DNA of 8,783 bases, taken from contig JALWRU010000050.1 of the NCBI GenBank assembly GCA_026994095.1, positions 1 through 8,783 on the forward strand, read 5' to 3'. Source of the stretch: Nitrospira sp. (GTDB lineage Bacteria > Nitrospirota > JACRHL01). The position numbers and the translations under genes were made by a program. Below the pieces are notes generated by a model. That model saw only the letters and a list, made by a program, of their open reading frames with translations. It did not search any database and was not told the DNA's origin. Below are positions 1 through 6,341 of this stretch, piece by piece. Within the stretch, counting starts at the first letter, position 1, and every line of letters begins with the position of its first letter.

Positions 1-588
1 GCCCGGCTGGGGCTGACCGGGCTGGAGTTTGCCGCTGGCATCCCCGGCACCGTGGGCGGCGCGGTGGTGATGAATGCCGGGGCCCACGGCGGGGCGCTTT
101 CAGACGTACTGGAGTGCATCGACATGGCCACCCCGGACGGTGACGTGATTACCCTGTCCGGCGATCAGCTGGGCCTCGACTACCGCCGCTCCGACCTGCC
201 GGAGGGGCTGATTTTAAAGGCCGTATTCCGGCTCGATCCGGGCGACCCGGTGGAGATTGCCACCACCACCCGTCTGAACCTGGATACCCGTGGCCGCACC
301 CAACCGATCCTCACCCCCAACGCCGGCTCGTTCTTCAAGAACCCGCCGGAGGATTATGCCGCCCGCCTGATTGAAGAGTCGGGCTGCAAAGGGTGGGAGT
401 GTGGCGACGCGGCGGTATCAGAACTGCACGCCAACTTTATCGTCAACCACGGCCACGCCTCTGCCGCGGATGTACTGGCACTGGCCCAACGGGTACAAGA
501 CAAGGTCGTCGCCACCTTCGACATACTGTTACAGATGGAGGTGCGTCCGGTGGGCCGTGCCCAGCATCCGCTGGAGGGTGATGTCTAG
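1..588 (+). CDS. murB: UDP-N-acetylenolpyruvoylglucosamine reductase MurB, 3' part (5' end outside window)
   Basis: MurB is a cytoplasmic FAD enzyme that uses NADPH to reduce UDP-GlcNAc-enolpyruvate to UDP-MurNAc, the second committed step of peptidoglycan precursor synthesis. The frame is open from base 1, so the visible 195 residues are the C-terminal two thirds of a protein usually near 300 residues. What is seen: the FAD-binding stretch GLEFAAGIPGTVGGAVVMNAG-like (residues about 7-27 of the fragment), DYRRS (60-64), and the GSFFKNP motif whose serine (110) corresponds to the catalytic proton donor of the family. HANFIVN (143-149) follows, and a late MEVRPVG segment holds Glu180, the likely C-terminal active-site glutamate. 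The stop TAG directly abuts the GTG of ddl, indicating one transcript. A GTG at base 52 is an internal valine codon, not the start. Nothing looks broken. Confidence 0.96.
   Translation, partial: ARLGLTGLEFAAGIPGTVGGAVVMNAGAHGGALSDVLECIDMATPDGDVITLSGDQLGLDYRRSDLPEGLILKAVFRLDPGDPVEIATTTRLNLDTRGRTQPILTPNAGSFFKNPPEDYAARLIEESGCKGWECGDAAVSELHANFIVNHGHASAADVLALAQRVQDKVVATFDILLQMEVRPVGRAQHPLEGDV
573..578 (+). promoter_or_regulatory. Ribosome binding site of ddl
   Basis: GGAGGG lies 10 bases before the GTG at 589, inside the last codons of murB. It supports the GTG start, which also gives an N-terminus of normal length ahead of the VAVLLGG motif. The first bases of this site also form the 3' arm of a small CCAGC/GCTGG inverted repeat (561-574). 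Confidence 0.6.
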
Positions 589-1491
589 GTGACCTGGACT
601 GCGGCAAATACCCACGTGGCCGTGCTGTTGGGCGGCCTCTCCAGCGAGCGTGATATCTCGCGCACCAGCGGTGTGGCCACGGCCAACGCCCTGACCGCGC
701 TGGGCTACCGGGTCACGCAGGTGGATGTGGGCCGCGACCTGTCTGAAGTGCTGCGCGAGCTGGCCCCGGATGTGGTATTCAACGCCCTGCACGGACGCTA
801 CGGCGAAGACGGTATCGTACAAGGGGTGCTGGAGCTGCTGGAGTTGCCCTACACCGGCTGCGGGGTGCTGGCCAGCGCCACGGCGTCGGACAAGCTCACG
901 ACCAAAAAGCTGCTGCGCTCCTGCCAGATTGCCACCCCGGACTGGCAGGAGATCCACTCTCCCGACGACACCATCACGCTACCGTTTCCGCTGGTGATTA
1001 AACCCAACGAAGGCGGCTCATCCATCGGCATCCAACGGCTGACCGGGCCAGAACAGCTTGCCTCCGCCCTGCCCGAGGCGCAGGCGGAGTCGGCGCGGGT
1101 ATTTGTAGAGCAGACCATCGTTGGCCGTGAGTTGACCGTGGCGGTGCTGGACGGCGAGGCGCTGCCGGTGGTGGAGATCGTGCCCGATGGCGATATGTTC
1201 TCGTTTGAGGCCAAATACAGCGACTGCGGCACCCGCTATCTGGTACCCGCCTCGCTGCCCGATGCGGTCACCCAACAGGTGTCGGATATGGCGCTGGCCA
1301 CCTACACCGAGCTGGGTTGCCGGGGGGCGGCGCGGGTCGATTTGATGCTCGATGAGAATGATCAGCCCTGGGTGCTGGAGATCAACACCATTCCCGGACT
1401 GACCCCCAAAAGCCTGCTGCCCATGGCGGCTCAGGCGGTGGGCATGGATTTTCAGGCATTGATCGAGCGCATCTTGCAGGGGGCCTCATGA
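589..1491 (+). CDS. ddl: D-alanine--D-alanine ligase (DdlB type)
   Basis: Ddl is a cytoplasmic ATP-grasp enzyme that joins two D-alanines to make the dipeptide added to UDP-MurNAc-tripeptide by MurF. The 300-residue length is typical. Residues can be matched to E. coli DdlB: Glu20 in the LSSERDIS motif (first D-Ala), Lys138 in VIKPNEGGSS (ATP), Ser144 in the glycine/serine loop, Glu181 in GRELTV, Tyr210 in FEAKY, Arg249 in AARVD, and the metal ligands Asp251, Glu264 and Asn266 in the EINTIPG motif. The FEAKY tyrosine fits a D-Ala-D-Ala enzyme; the omega-loop signature of VanA-type D-Ala-D-Lac ligases is not seen. The GTG start has a good ribosome binding site and abuts the murB stop. The end overlaps ftsQ by four bases (ATGA), so the two are likely translationally coupled. 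No key residue is missing. Confidence 0.97.
   Translation: MTWTAANTHVAVLLGGLSSERDISRTSGVATANALTALGYRVTQVDVGRDLSEVLRELAPDVVFNALHGRYGEDGIVQGVLELLELPYTGCGVLASATASDKLTTKKLLRSCQIATPDWQEIHSPDDTITLPFPLVIKPNEGGSSIGIQRLTGPEQLASALPEAQAESARVFVEQTIVGRELTVAVLDGEALPVVEIVPDGDMFSFEAKYSDCGTRYLVPASLPDAVTQQVSDMALATYTELGCRGAARVDLMLDENDQPWVLEINTIPGLTPKSLLPMAAQAVGMDFQALIERILQGAS
1478..1483 (+). promoter_or_regulatory. Ribosome binding site of ftsQ
   Basis: AGGGGG ends four bases before the ftsQ ATG (1488), within the last codons of ddl. The five G of this site (1479-1483) are complementary to the C run at 1492-1497 just after the start codon, so the site could be masked until a ribosome finishing ddl opens it. 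The site decides the ATG start in the ATGA overlap. Confidence 0.5.
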
Positions 1492-2402
1492 CCCCCCGAG
1501 CCCCCAAAACCCCGGTGCGGGTGGTGCGTAAACGCGCCAGCAAACCGGCCAAAAAGAACCTGCGCAAACCGACCCCCAAAGCCGCCGCCAAACAACGCAG
1601 CCTGAACCTGCGTTGGGTCGGATTGGGGCTACTGGTGGTGGCATTGGCAGGCGGCCTCAGCGGCGGGGCTTATCTGGGCTGGACGGCGCTGATCAACAGC
1701 GGCAGCTTGCAGGTCAAGCACATCACCATCTCTGGCAACCGGGCCATCGGCGAAGAGCAGATTGCCGCGCGGCTGGACCTGGCTGCGGGCATCAACCTGC
1801 CGCAGGTGGATCTGGCAGCGGTCTCCAGCGCGGTGTTGTCTCACCCGTGGATCGGCCATGTAACTGTGCGCCGTCGCTACCCGGATACCCTCTGGATCCG
1901 GGTGTGGGAGCGCTCCCCCGCCGGGGTGTTGTGGGCGGCGGCACCGGCCAAAAAGAGCCGCAAAAAAGCCCGTCAACCGGCTGCTGTTTTAGTGGATCGT
2001 GACGGTGTCGTGCTGGGCAAGGCCGGGGCCGAATCGCCCCATCTGCCACGCCTGTTAGGCACTACCCGCGACCACAAACCGCTCACCTACTGGCGTCTGC
2101 TCAAACTGGTGGCGGGTGACAAGGTCAATCAGATGCAGGTACGGCGGGGGCTCGCGATTGCCCGTGCTTACCGGCAAAGTCGTTTGGGGGGCGTTGCCCC
2201 GGTACAAGTGGACGTAACCGATCTGCGCGACCCGTTGCTGCTGGTGGATGGCATGCGCGTGCGGATGGGTGACAAGGGAGGTTATGAATGGCGGGTGCAA
2301 CGCCTGGTACAACTGCGACCGGAGCTTAGGGAGCTTGCGGGCGAAAAGGGTACTGAGGTTGATTTGCGGCTGCGGGACCGGGTCGTCGCACGACCCCTGT
2401 AA
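1488..2402 (+). CDS. ftsQ: Cell division protein FtsQ
   Basis: FtsQ is a single-pass inner-membrane protein that joins FtsB and FtsL and links the early cytoplasmic ring to the septal peptidoglycan synthases. The 304 residues show the family layout. First is a cytoplasmic tail very rich in Lys, Arg and Pro (1-40). A transmembrane segment follows (about 42-65, WVGLGLLVVALAGG and on), then a POTRA domain (about 73-143, with VKHITISGNRAIGEEQI and HPWIGHVTVRRRYPDTLWIRVWER). Last comes the periplasmic beta domain, from AVLVDRDGVVL (about 166) to the end. Between POTRA and beta domains lies a short basic insert (about 151-165, AAPAKKSRKKARQP), which is not part of the conserved fold. The start overlaps the ddl stop. 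The last codons contain a 7-bp inverted repeat (2380-2396). Identification rests on domain order plus its place between ddl and ftsA, since FtsQ sequences diverge strongly. Confidence 0.95.
   Translation: MTPRAPKTPVRVVRKRASKPAKKNLRKPTPKAAAKQRSLNLRWVGLGLLVVALAGGLSGGAYLGWTALINSGSLQVKHITISGNRAIGEEQIAARLDLAAGINLPQVDLAAVSSAVLSHPWIGHVTVRRRYPDTLWIRVWERSPAGVLWAAAPAKKSRKKARQPAAVLVDRDGVVLGKAGAESPHLPRLLGTTRDHKPLTYWRLLKLVAGDKVNQMQVRRGLAIARAYRQSRLGGVAPVQVDVTDLRDPLLLVDGMRVRMGDKGGYEWRVQRLVQLRPELRELAGEKGTEVDLRLRDRVVARPL
2380..2396 (+). repeat. Inverted repeat (hairpin) at the 3' end of ftsQ
   Basis: GGGTCGT and ACGACCC form a perfect 7-bp stem around a 3-base loop (CGC), four bases upstream of the ftsQ stop codon. 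No T tract follows, so it is not an intrinsic terminator. It could slow ribosomes, affect coupling to ftsA, or be chance in GC-rich coding DNA. Confidence 0.4.
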
Positions 2403-2427
2403 CTGAGTGATGGGAACACGGGATAAC

Positions 2428-3648
2428 ATGGGCAAACACGATGAAATCGTGGTCGGGCTCGATCTGGGCAGCACCAAAGTGTGTGCTGTCGTCGCCGAGT
2501 ATCAGGACCGCGACAACCTGCGGGTACTGGGGGCTGCCAGCGCCCCCAACGCCGGCATCAAACAAGGCATGGTGGTGTCGGTGGACCAAACCGCCGACGC
2601 CATCCGCAAAGCGGTCGCCGAAGCAGAGGCCATGTCGGGGGTAGAGATCCATTCAGTCTCCGCCAGCGTCTGCGGCGTCCACCTTCGCGGCATCAACAAC
2701 CGCACCACCGTCGGTGTCCGGGGCGACGAAGTCACCGCCCACGATGTGGCCACAGTACTGGACGCGGTACGGGCGGTGGAATTGTCGCGCGATGATGAGG
2801 TACTGCATGTCAGCCCGCAGGGGTATGTGCTGGACGCTCAGGACGCCATTGCCGACCCCATCGGCATTGCGGGCGACCGGCTGTGTGTGGAGGCCCATGT
2901 CATCACCGGGGCCAGCACCACCATTCAAAACATTTCGCGCTGTATCATGCGTGCCAATCTGGGCCTCAATCAGTTGGTACCGCAGCCGTTGGCCTCGGCG
3001 CTGGCGGTGTTGTCGCCGGAGGAGCTGGAGCTGGGGGTGGCGGTGGCCGACATCGGCGGCGGCACCACCGACGTGACCGTATTTGCCGGTGGTTCGGTCT
3101 GTCACACCTGGGTGTTACCCATGGGGGGCAGCCATGTGACCAACGACATCGCGCAAGGCCTCAGCACCACCGTGCGTGAGGCGGAGCGCATCAAGATTCA
3201 GTTCGGCACCGCCCAATCCACCGAACAGGGGCCGGACGAACAGCTGGAGCTGCCCGGTGTGGGCGGTCACGCCCCCACCTCGGCCTCGCGCCAGCTGCTG
3301 GCGGAGATTATCGAAGCACGGGTGGAGGAGATCCTCTCGCTCATGCACGAAGACCTGCTACGGACCGGTCTGCTGGAGCATATCGGCTCTGGACTGGTAT
3401 TGACCGGGGGTGGCTCCCTGTCACCGGGCACCTGCGCGCTGGCCACCGACACCACCGGCATGATCTGCCGACGGGGGGCCTCGGTGGGCATTTCCGGGTT
3501 GACCGATCTGGCCAGCACCCCCCAGAACGCCACCGCCGTAGGGCTGACCCGACACGCCTTGCAATACGCCCAGGACAGCGCCATCACCGTGGCCGACCGA
3601 CCCAACGGACTGGGCTGGATCAAGCGGGCGCTGGGCGGCTTTTTTTGA
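2428..3648 (+). CDS. ftsA: Cell division protein FtsA
   Basis: FtsA is an actin-fold ATPase that binds the FtsZ C-terminal peptide and anchors the Z ring to the inner membrane. With the ATG at 2428 the protein has 406 residues, near the usual 410-420. Visible motifs: phosphate-1 loop VVGLDLGSTKVCAV (8-21), the FtsA-specific 1C/SHS2 region with SVSASVCGVHLRGINNR (77-92), phosphate-2 loop VADIGGGTTDVTVF (206-219), and adenosine motif SGLVLTGGGSLSPG (321-334). The C-terminus GLGWIKRALGGFF (394-406) is the amphipathic membrane-targeting helix. Start choice is uncertain: GTG at 2407 and ATG at 2410 are in frame and add six or seven residues (MMGTRDN). None has a strong ribosome binding site; GGGAA (2412-2416) and GGGA (2420-2423) favour 2428, as does the family pattern of a short tail before the first strand. 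A run of seven T (3640-3646) leads into the stop. Confidence 0.97.
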   Translation: MGKHDEIVVGLDLGSTKVCAVVAEYQDRDNLRVLGAASAPNAGIKQGMVVSVDQTADAIRKAVAEAEAMSGVEIHSVSASVCGVHLRGINNRTTVGVRGDEVTAHDVATVLDAVRAVELSRDDEVLHVSPQGYVLDAQDAIADPIGIAGDRLCVEAHVITGASTTIQNISRCIMRANLGLNQLVPQPLASALAVLSPEELELGVAVADIGGGTTDVTVFAGGSVCHTWVLPMGGSHVTNDIAQGLSTTVREAERIKIQFGTAQSTEQGPDEQLELPGVGGHAPTSASRQLLAEIIEARVEEILSLMHEDLLRTGLLEHIGSGLVLTGGGSLSPGTCALATDTTGMICRRGASVGISGLTDLASTPQNATAVGLTRHALQYAQDSAITVADRPNGLGWIKRALGGFF

Positions 3649-3697
3649 AACCGTTGCAACCAATGACACCCACCCATTTCACCATCTTCCGCACCAC

Positions 3698-3703
3698 AGG
3701 AGG
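3698..3703 (+). promoter_or_regulatory. Strong ribosome binding site of ftsZ
   Basis: AGGAGG sits eight bases before the ftsZ ATG, in the 63-base ftsA-ftsZ gap. It is the only perfect consensus site ahead of a gene in this window, which fits the need for FtsZ in large excess over FtsQ and FtsA. The rest of the gap (3649-3697) shows an 8-base palindrome GTTGCAAC (3653-3660) and no convincing -35/-10 pair. Confidence 0.85.
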
Positions 3704-3711
3704 CCAGCACC

Positions 3712-4977
3712 ATGCCACCGGAAAGTGAACTCTTTCGATTCTCTCAAGAAGATCAGGGCAACCCGATTATCAAGGTCATCGGCGTGGGGGGGGCTGGCTG
3801 CAATGCCATCAACTCCATGATCGACGCGGGTCTGAACGGAGTCGAGTTTATCGCCGTCAATACCGACCGGCAGGCGCTGGCCGACTCCAACGCCACCATC
3901 AAGGTACAGATTGGTCAGGACACCACCCGTGGATTGGGCGCGGGCACCAATCCGGACGTGGGCCGAAACGCCGCCAATGACGATGCCGACCGACTACGGG
4001 ATGTGCTGGCCAACGCCGACATGGTGTTTGTCACCGCTGGCATGGGCGGCGGTACCGGTACCGGCGCAGCGCCAGTGGTCGCCAGCATCGCCAAAGAGAT
4101 GGGCGCGCTGTCGGTGGCGGTGGTGACAAAACCGTTCCGCTTTGAAGGCAAAAAGCGGATGAGCCGCGCCGAAGAAGGGGTCAGCGAACTGGAACGGGTG
4201 GTCGATTCGCTGATCGTGGTACCCAACGAACGGCTGACCTCGTTTGTACCGCCCAACACCCCCATGGTCACCGCTTTCCGCATGGCCGATGACGTGCTGC
4301 GCCAAGGGGTGCAGGGCATCAGCGACCTGATTCTGGTGCCCGGTTTCATCAACGTGGATTTCGCCGATGTACGGGCGGTCATGTCGTTTACCGGGCGCGC
4401 AGTCATGGGGGTCGGATCGGCCTCCGGCAACGAACGTGCGGCACAGGCGGCACGAGACGCCATCGCCTGCCCGCTGCTGGAAGATGAGACCATTCACGGC
4501 GCTTCCGGCCTGCTGTTCAACATCTCTGCCGCCGATACCCTGACGATGGAGGAAGTGGTCGAGGCCTCCAACATCATTCAGGAGGCGGTGGATCAGGACG
4601 CCAACGTGATCTTTGGTACGGTCATCAACCCGGCGCTGGGGGATGAGATTCGGATTACCGTCATCGCCACCGGCTTTGAAGAGTCCCAGGGCACACTGGC
4701 CGACCTGATGGAGGCGCAGGCCGTCGCACAGGCCCAGCCGCAGCCTGAAAGCTCGCAACCGACCCTGCCCGAAGCGGTCGAGTGCGCCGATACCACCCTG
4801 CAAACCAGCGGCGCTTCCACCGCATTTGTCAGTAAAGAAGCGGTACTCGGCACGACTCCTGTCGGGCCACGGGTCACCCATGCAGTACCGTTGCACAAGC
4901 CGGACCCGGCGCGGGAAGACTGGGAGATCCCAGCCTACCTGCGACGCCGTCGGCGACGGGGTGAGACCACCCCGTAA
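3712..4977 (+). CDS. ftsZ: Cell division protein FtsZ
   Basis: FtsZ is the tubulin-like GTPase that polymerises into the division ring. The 421 residues contain the full core: IKVIGVGGAGCNAINSM (20-36, nucleotide loop T1), AVNTD (48-52), the tubulin signature GMGGGTGTGAAP (110-121), EGKKRM and ERVVDSLIVVPNERL in the central region, and the catalytic T7 loop NVDFADVRAVM (214-224) with Asp216 and Asp219. The core ends near residue 325. A variable linker rich in Gln, Pro, Ala and Ser follows (about 330-400). The conserved C-terminal peptide DWEIPAYLR (403-411) is the docking site for FtsA and other partners. The tail is unusual in having six consecutive arginines (411-416) before GETTP. The start is fixed by AGGAGG. 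A G8 run (3786-3793) encodes part of the T1 loop and the frame is intact. A perfect hairpin covers the last codons and stop. Confidence 0.99.
   Translation: MPPESELFRFSQEDQGNPIIKVIGVGGAGCNAINSMIDAGLNGVEFIAVNTDRQALADSNATIKVQIGQDTTRGLGAGTNPDVGRNAANDDADRLRDVLANADMVFVTAGMGGGTGTGAAPVVASIAKEMGALSVAVVTKPFRFEGKKRMSRAEEGVSELERVVDSLIVVPNERLTSFVPPNTPMVTAFRMADDVLRQGVQGISDLILVPGFINVDFADVRAVMSFTGRAVMGVGSASGNERAAQAARDAIACPLLEDETIHGASGLLFNISAADTLTMEEVVEASNIIQEAVDQDANVIFGTVINPALGDEIRITVIATGFEESQGTLADLMEAQAVAQAQPQPESSQPTLPEAVECADTTLQTSGASTAFVSKEAVLGTTPVGPRVTHAVPLHKPDPAREDWEIPAYLRRRRRRGETTP
4956..4975 (+). repeat. Perfect inverted repeat (hairpin) over the ftsZ stop codon
   Basis: ACGGGGTG (4956-4963) and CACCCCGT (4968-4975) form a perfect 8-bp stem with the 4-base loop AGAC. 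The stem includes the last ftsZ codons and the T of its TAA. No T tract follows, so simple Rho-independent termination is unlikely. It lies seven bases upstream of the pgeF ATG, where it could act as an RNA 3'-end stabiliser, a processing point, or a control on pgeF translation. Function is inference; the pairing is seen directly. Confidence 0.6.
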
Positions 4978-4997
4978 CATCGATGCCAACCACCCCG
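4966..4997 (+). repeat. Short direct repeat flanking the pgeF start codon
   Basis: ACCACCCCG occurs at 4966-4974 and again at 4989-4997, on either side of the pgeF ATG (4983). Both copies carry CACCCC, which is complementary to GGGGTG at 4958-4963, so two mutually exclusive pairings are possible. The second copy can also pair with GGGG-C-TGG at 5003-5010 (7 pairs with one bulge). Confidence 0.4.
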
Positions 4998-5612
4998 CAG
5001 ATGGGGCTGGGTGACCAGCACGATGCCGTTCCGGCAGACGTGGTTACCGCCACACAGGTCCACGGCACTGCCGTGGTACGTCTGGTGGGGCAGCCGCCCT
5101 GCCTGTCGTCCGCAGAAGGCGACGCCATCATCAGCGACCGGCCCGCAAGCTGCGTCGGGGTGCGCACTGCCGACTGTCTGCCGATCCTGTTATGGTCGCC
5201 GGGTGGCCGGGTGGTAGCGGCGGTCCACGCGGGCTGGCGCGGCACCGTGGCCGGAATCGTGACACAGGTCATCGAAGTGCTGGCCGAGCAGTATCACATC
5301 GCTCCCCATTACCTGAGCGCCCGCTTTGGCCCGGCCATCGGGGCCTGCTGTTATGAGGTGGGCGAGGAGGTCATCCAGCCCGTTAGCGCCCGTTTTCCCC
5401 ACTGGGCAGGGCAGGTATTGCGCACCAGCGGTGGCCCTCGCCCCCATCTGGACGTGGCCGCCCTCAACCGGCTGCAACTGGAGGCCGCCGGGGTCACCAC
5501 CATCGACGATACACATCCGTGCAGCCAGTGTGACCCCCACGGCTACGACTCCTACCGGCGCGACGGTGCAAGGGCCGGGCGTATGGTGTCGTGGATTCGG
5601 GTAGCGGACTGA
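4983..5612 (+). CDS. pgeF: Peptidoglycan editing factor PgeF (YfiH/DUF152, Cu-oxidase-4 family), N-terminally short
   Basis: Family members include E. coli YfiH/PgeF, which helps keep peptidoglycan composition correct by acting against misincorporated residues; others have purine nucleoside or oxidase activity. The family's metal site is present: His27 in TQVHG, Cys65 in RTADCLP, and His82 in AAVHAGWRG. Also seen are EGDAII (45-50), ARFGPAIGACCYEVGEEV (113-130) and a C-terminal SYRRD...GRMVSWI (190-205). At 209 residues it is about 35-45 shorter than usual. The normal N-terminal region with its R-GG-S...SLN pattern, before QVHG, is missing. An in-frame TGA at 4962-4964 blocks extension, and no matching sequence is apparent in the other forward frames over the ftsZ end. 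The ATG at 4983 lacks a ribosome binding site; the in-frame ATG at 5001 is an alternative. Family assignment is firm; whether the short form is active is unknown. Confidence 0.9.
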   Translation: MPTTPQMGLGDQHDAVPADVVTATQVHGTAVVRLVGQPPCLSSAEGDAIISDRPASCVGVRTADCLPILLWSPGGRVVAAVHAGWRGTVAGIVTQVIEVLAEQYHIAPHYLSARFGPAIGACCYEVGEEVIQPVSARFPHWAGQVLRTSGGPRPHLDVAALNRLQLEAAGVTTIDDTHPCSQCDPHGYDSYRRDGARAGRMVSWIRVAD

Positions 5613-5617
5613 CCCCG

Positions 5618-6325
5618 GTGCCGGACGCCACCCTGCCGCAACGATTGGCAACCATCCGCGAGCAGATCGCCGATGCCTGCAACCGGTCGGGCCGAACTGC
5701 AGAGGACATCACCCTGTTGGCGGTGAGCAAAACCTGCCCGGTGACGGCCATTCGGGAGGCCATGACCGAAGGGCTGTGCTGTTTTGGCGAAAGTCGTATT
5801 CAAGAGGCCGCCGACAAGATCGATCAACTGGCACAGGCGGAGGTCCAGTGGCACATGATCGGCCCGCTGCAACGCAACAAGGTGGCCAAGGCGGTGGGGG
5901 TGTTTGACCTGATCCACACCATCGACCGGCTGTCGTTGGCCCAACGGGTGGACCGAATCGCCGCAGAACACAACCATGTGCAGCCGGTACTGGTGCAGGT
6001 GAATATCGGTCGGGAGACGCAAAAACATGGCGTCGATCCAGACGATGCGGTGGCATTTTGTAGGCAGGTCGCCGCCCTTCCCCACCTGCAATTGCGGGGT
6101 TTGATGGGCATTCCACCACGGACCGACCACCCGGAATCATCGCGTCCCTACTACCGTCAACTCAAACAGTTGTGGCAGGCGGTGGAAGCCGGCCCCAAGT
6201 TCGATATACTCTCCATGGGCATGAGCGGTGACTATCCGGTCGCCATCGAAGAAGGGGCCACGCTGATCCGGGTGGGCAGCGCCCTGTTCGGCCCACGCAC
6301 AACCCCCACCCCAACCACGGTTTAA
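5618..6325 (+). CDS. yggS: Pyridoxal phosphate homeostasis protein YggS (PLPBP family)
   Basis: YggS/PLPBP is a cytoplasmic single-domain PLP-binding protein with the alanine racemase-like barrel fold. It has no known catalytic reaction and maintains vitamin B6 and amino acid balance. Seen: ITLLAVSKT with the PLP lysine at residue 38, FGESRIQEA (56-64), WHMIGPLQRNK (78-88), VNIGRETQKHG (128-138), RGLMGIPP (160-167), and the phosphate-binding end SMGMSGDYPVAIEEGATLIRVGSALFG (199-225). GTG at 5618 gives 235 residues and an N-terminus that lines up with E. coli YggS, five bases after the pgeF stop. GTG at 5591 would add nine residues and overlap pgeF by 22 bases; neither has a strong ribosome binding site. 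Two small departures from E. coli: SKTC where E. coli has SKTK, and GES where it has GEN. The C-terminal tail is Pro/Thr rich. Confidence 0.95.
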   Translation: MPDATLPQRLATIREQIADACNRSGRTAEDITLLAVSKTCPVTAIREAMTEGLCCFGESRIQEAADKIDQLAQAEVQWHMIGPLQRNKVAKAVGVFDLIHTIDRLSLAQRVDRIAAEHNHVQPVLVQVNIGRETQKHGVDPDDAVAFCRQVAALPHLQLRGLMGIPPRTDHPESSRPYYRQLKQLWQAVEAGPKFDILSMGMSGDYPVAIEEGATLIRVGSALFGPRTTPTPTTV

Positions 6326-6341
6326 CGGGAGCAGGCCACAG

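Noticed and set aside
3625..3646. Possible intrinsic terminator at the end of ftsA (GC-rich run then seven T)
   Set aside because: The bases before the T run do not form a stable stem beyond three pairs, and the T run encodes the conserved C-terminal Phe-Phe of FtsA.
3654..3682. Possible promoter in the ftsA-ftsZ gap (TTGCAA as -35)
   Set aside because: No acceptable -10 hexamer occurs at 16-18 bases spacing; only a weak TTTCAC is there.
3915..4493. 192-codon reverse-strand open frame inside ftsZ
   Set aside because: Its composition is low-complexity Ser/Arg/Thr typical of an antisense shadow, with no family motif.
3994..4989. 331-codon open frame on the reverse strand across ftsZ
   Set aside because: It lies fully antisense to a clear ftsZ, resembles no protein family, and long antisense frames are expected in GC-rich coding DNA.
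5552..6130. 192-codon reverse-strand open frame across pgeF and yggS
   Set aside because: Overlaps two well supported genes and shows no recognisable motif.
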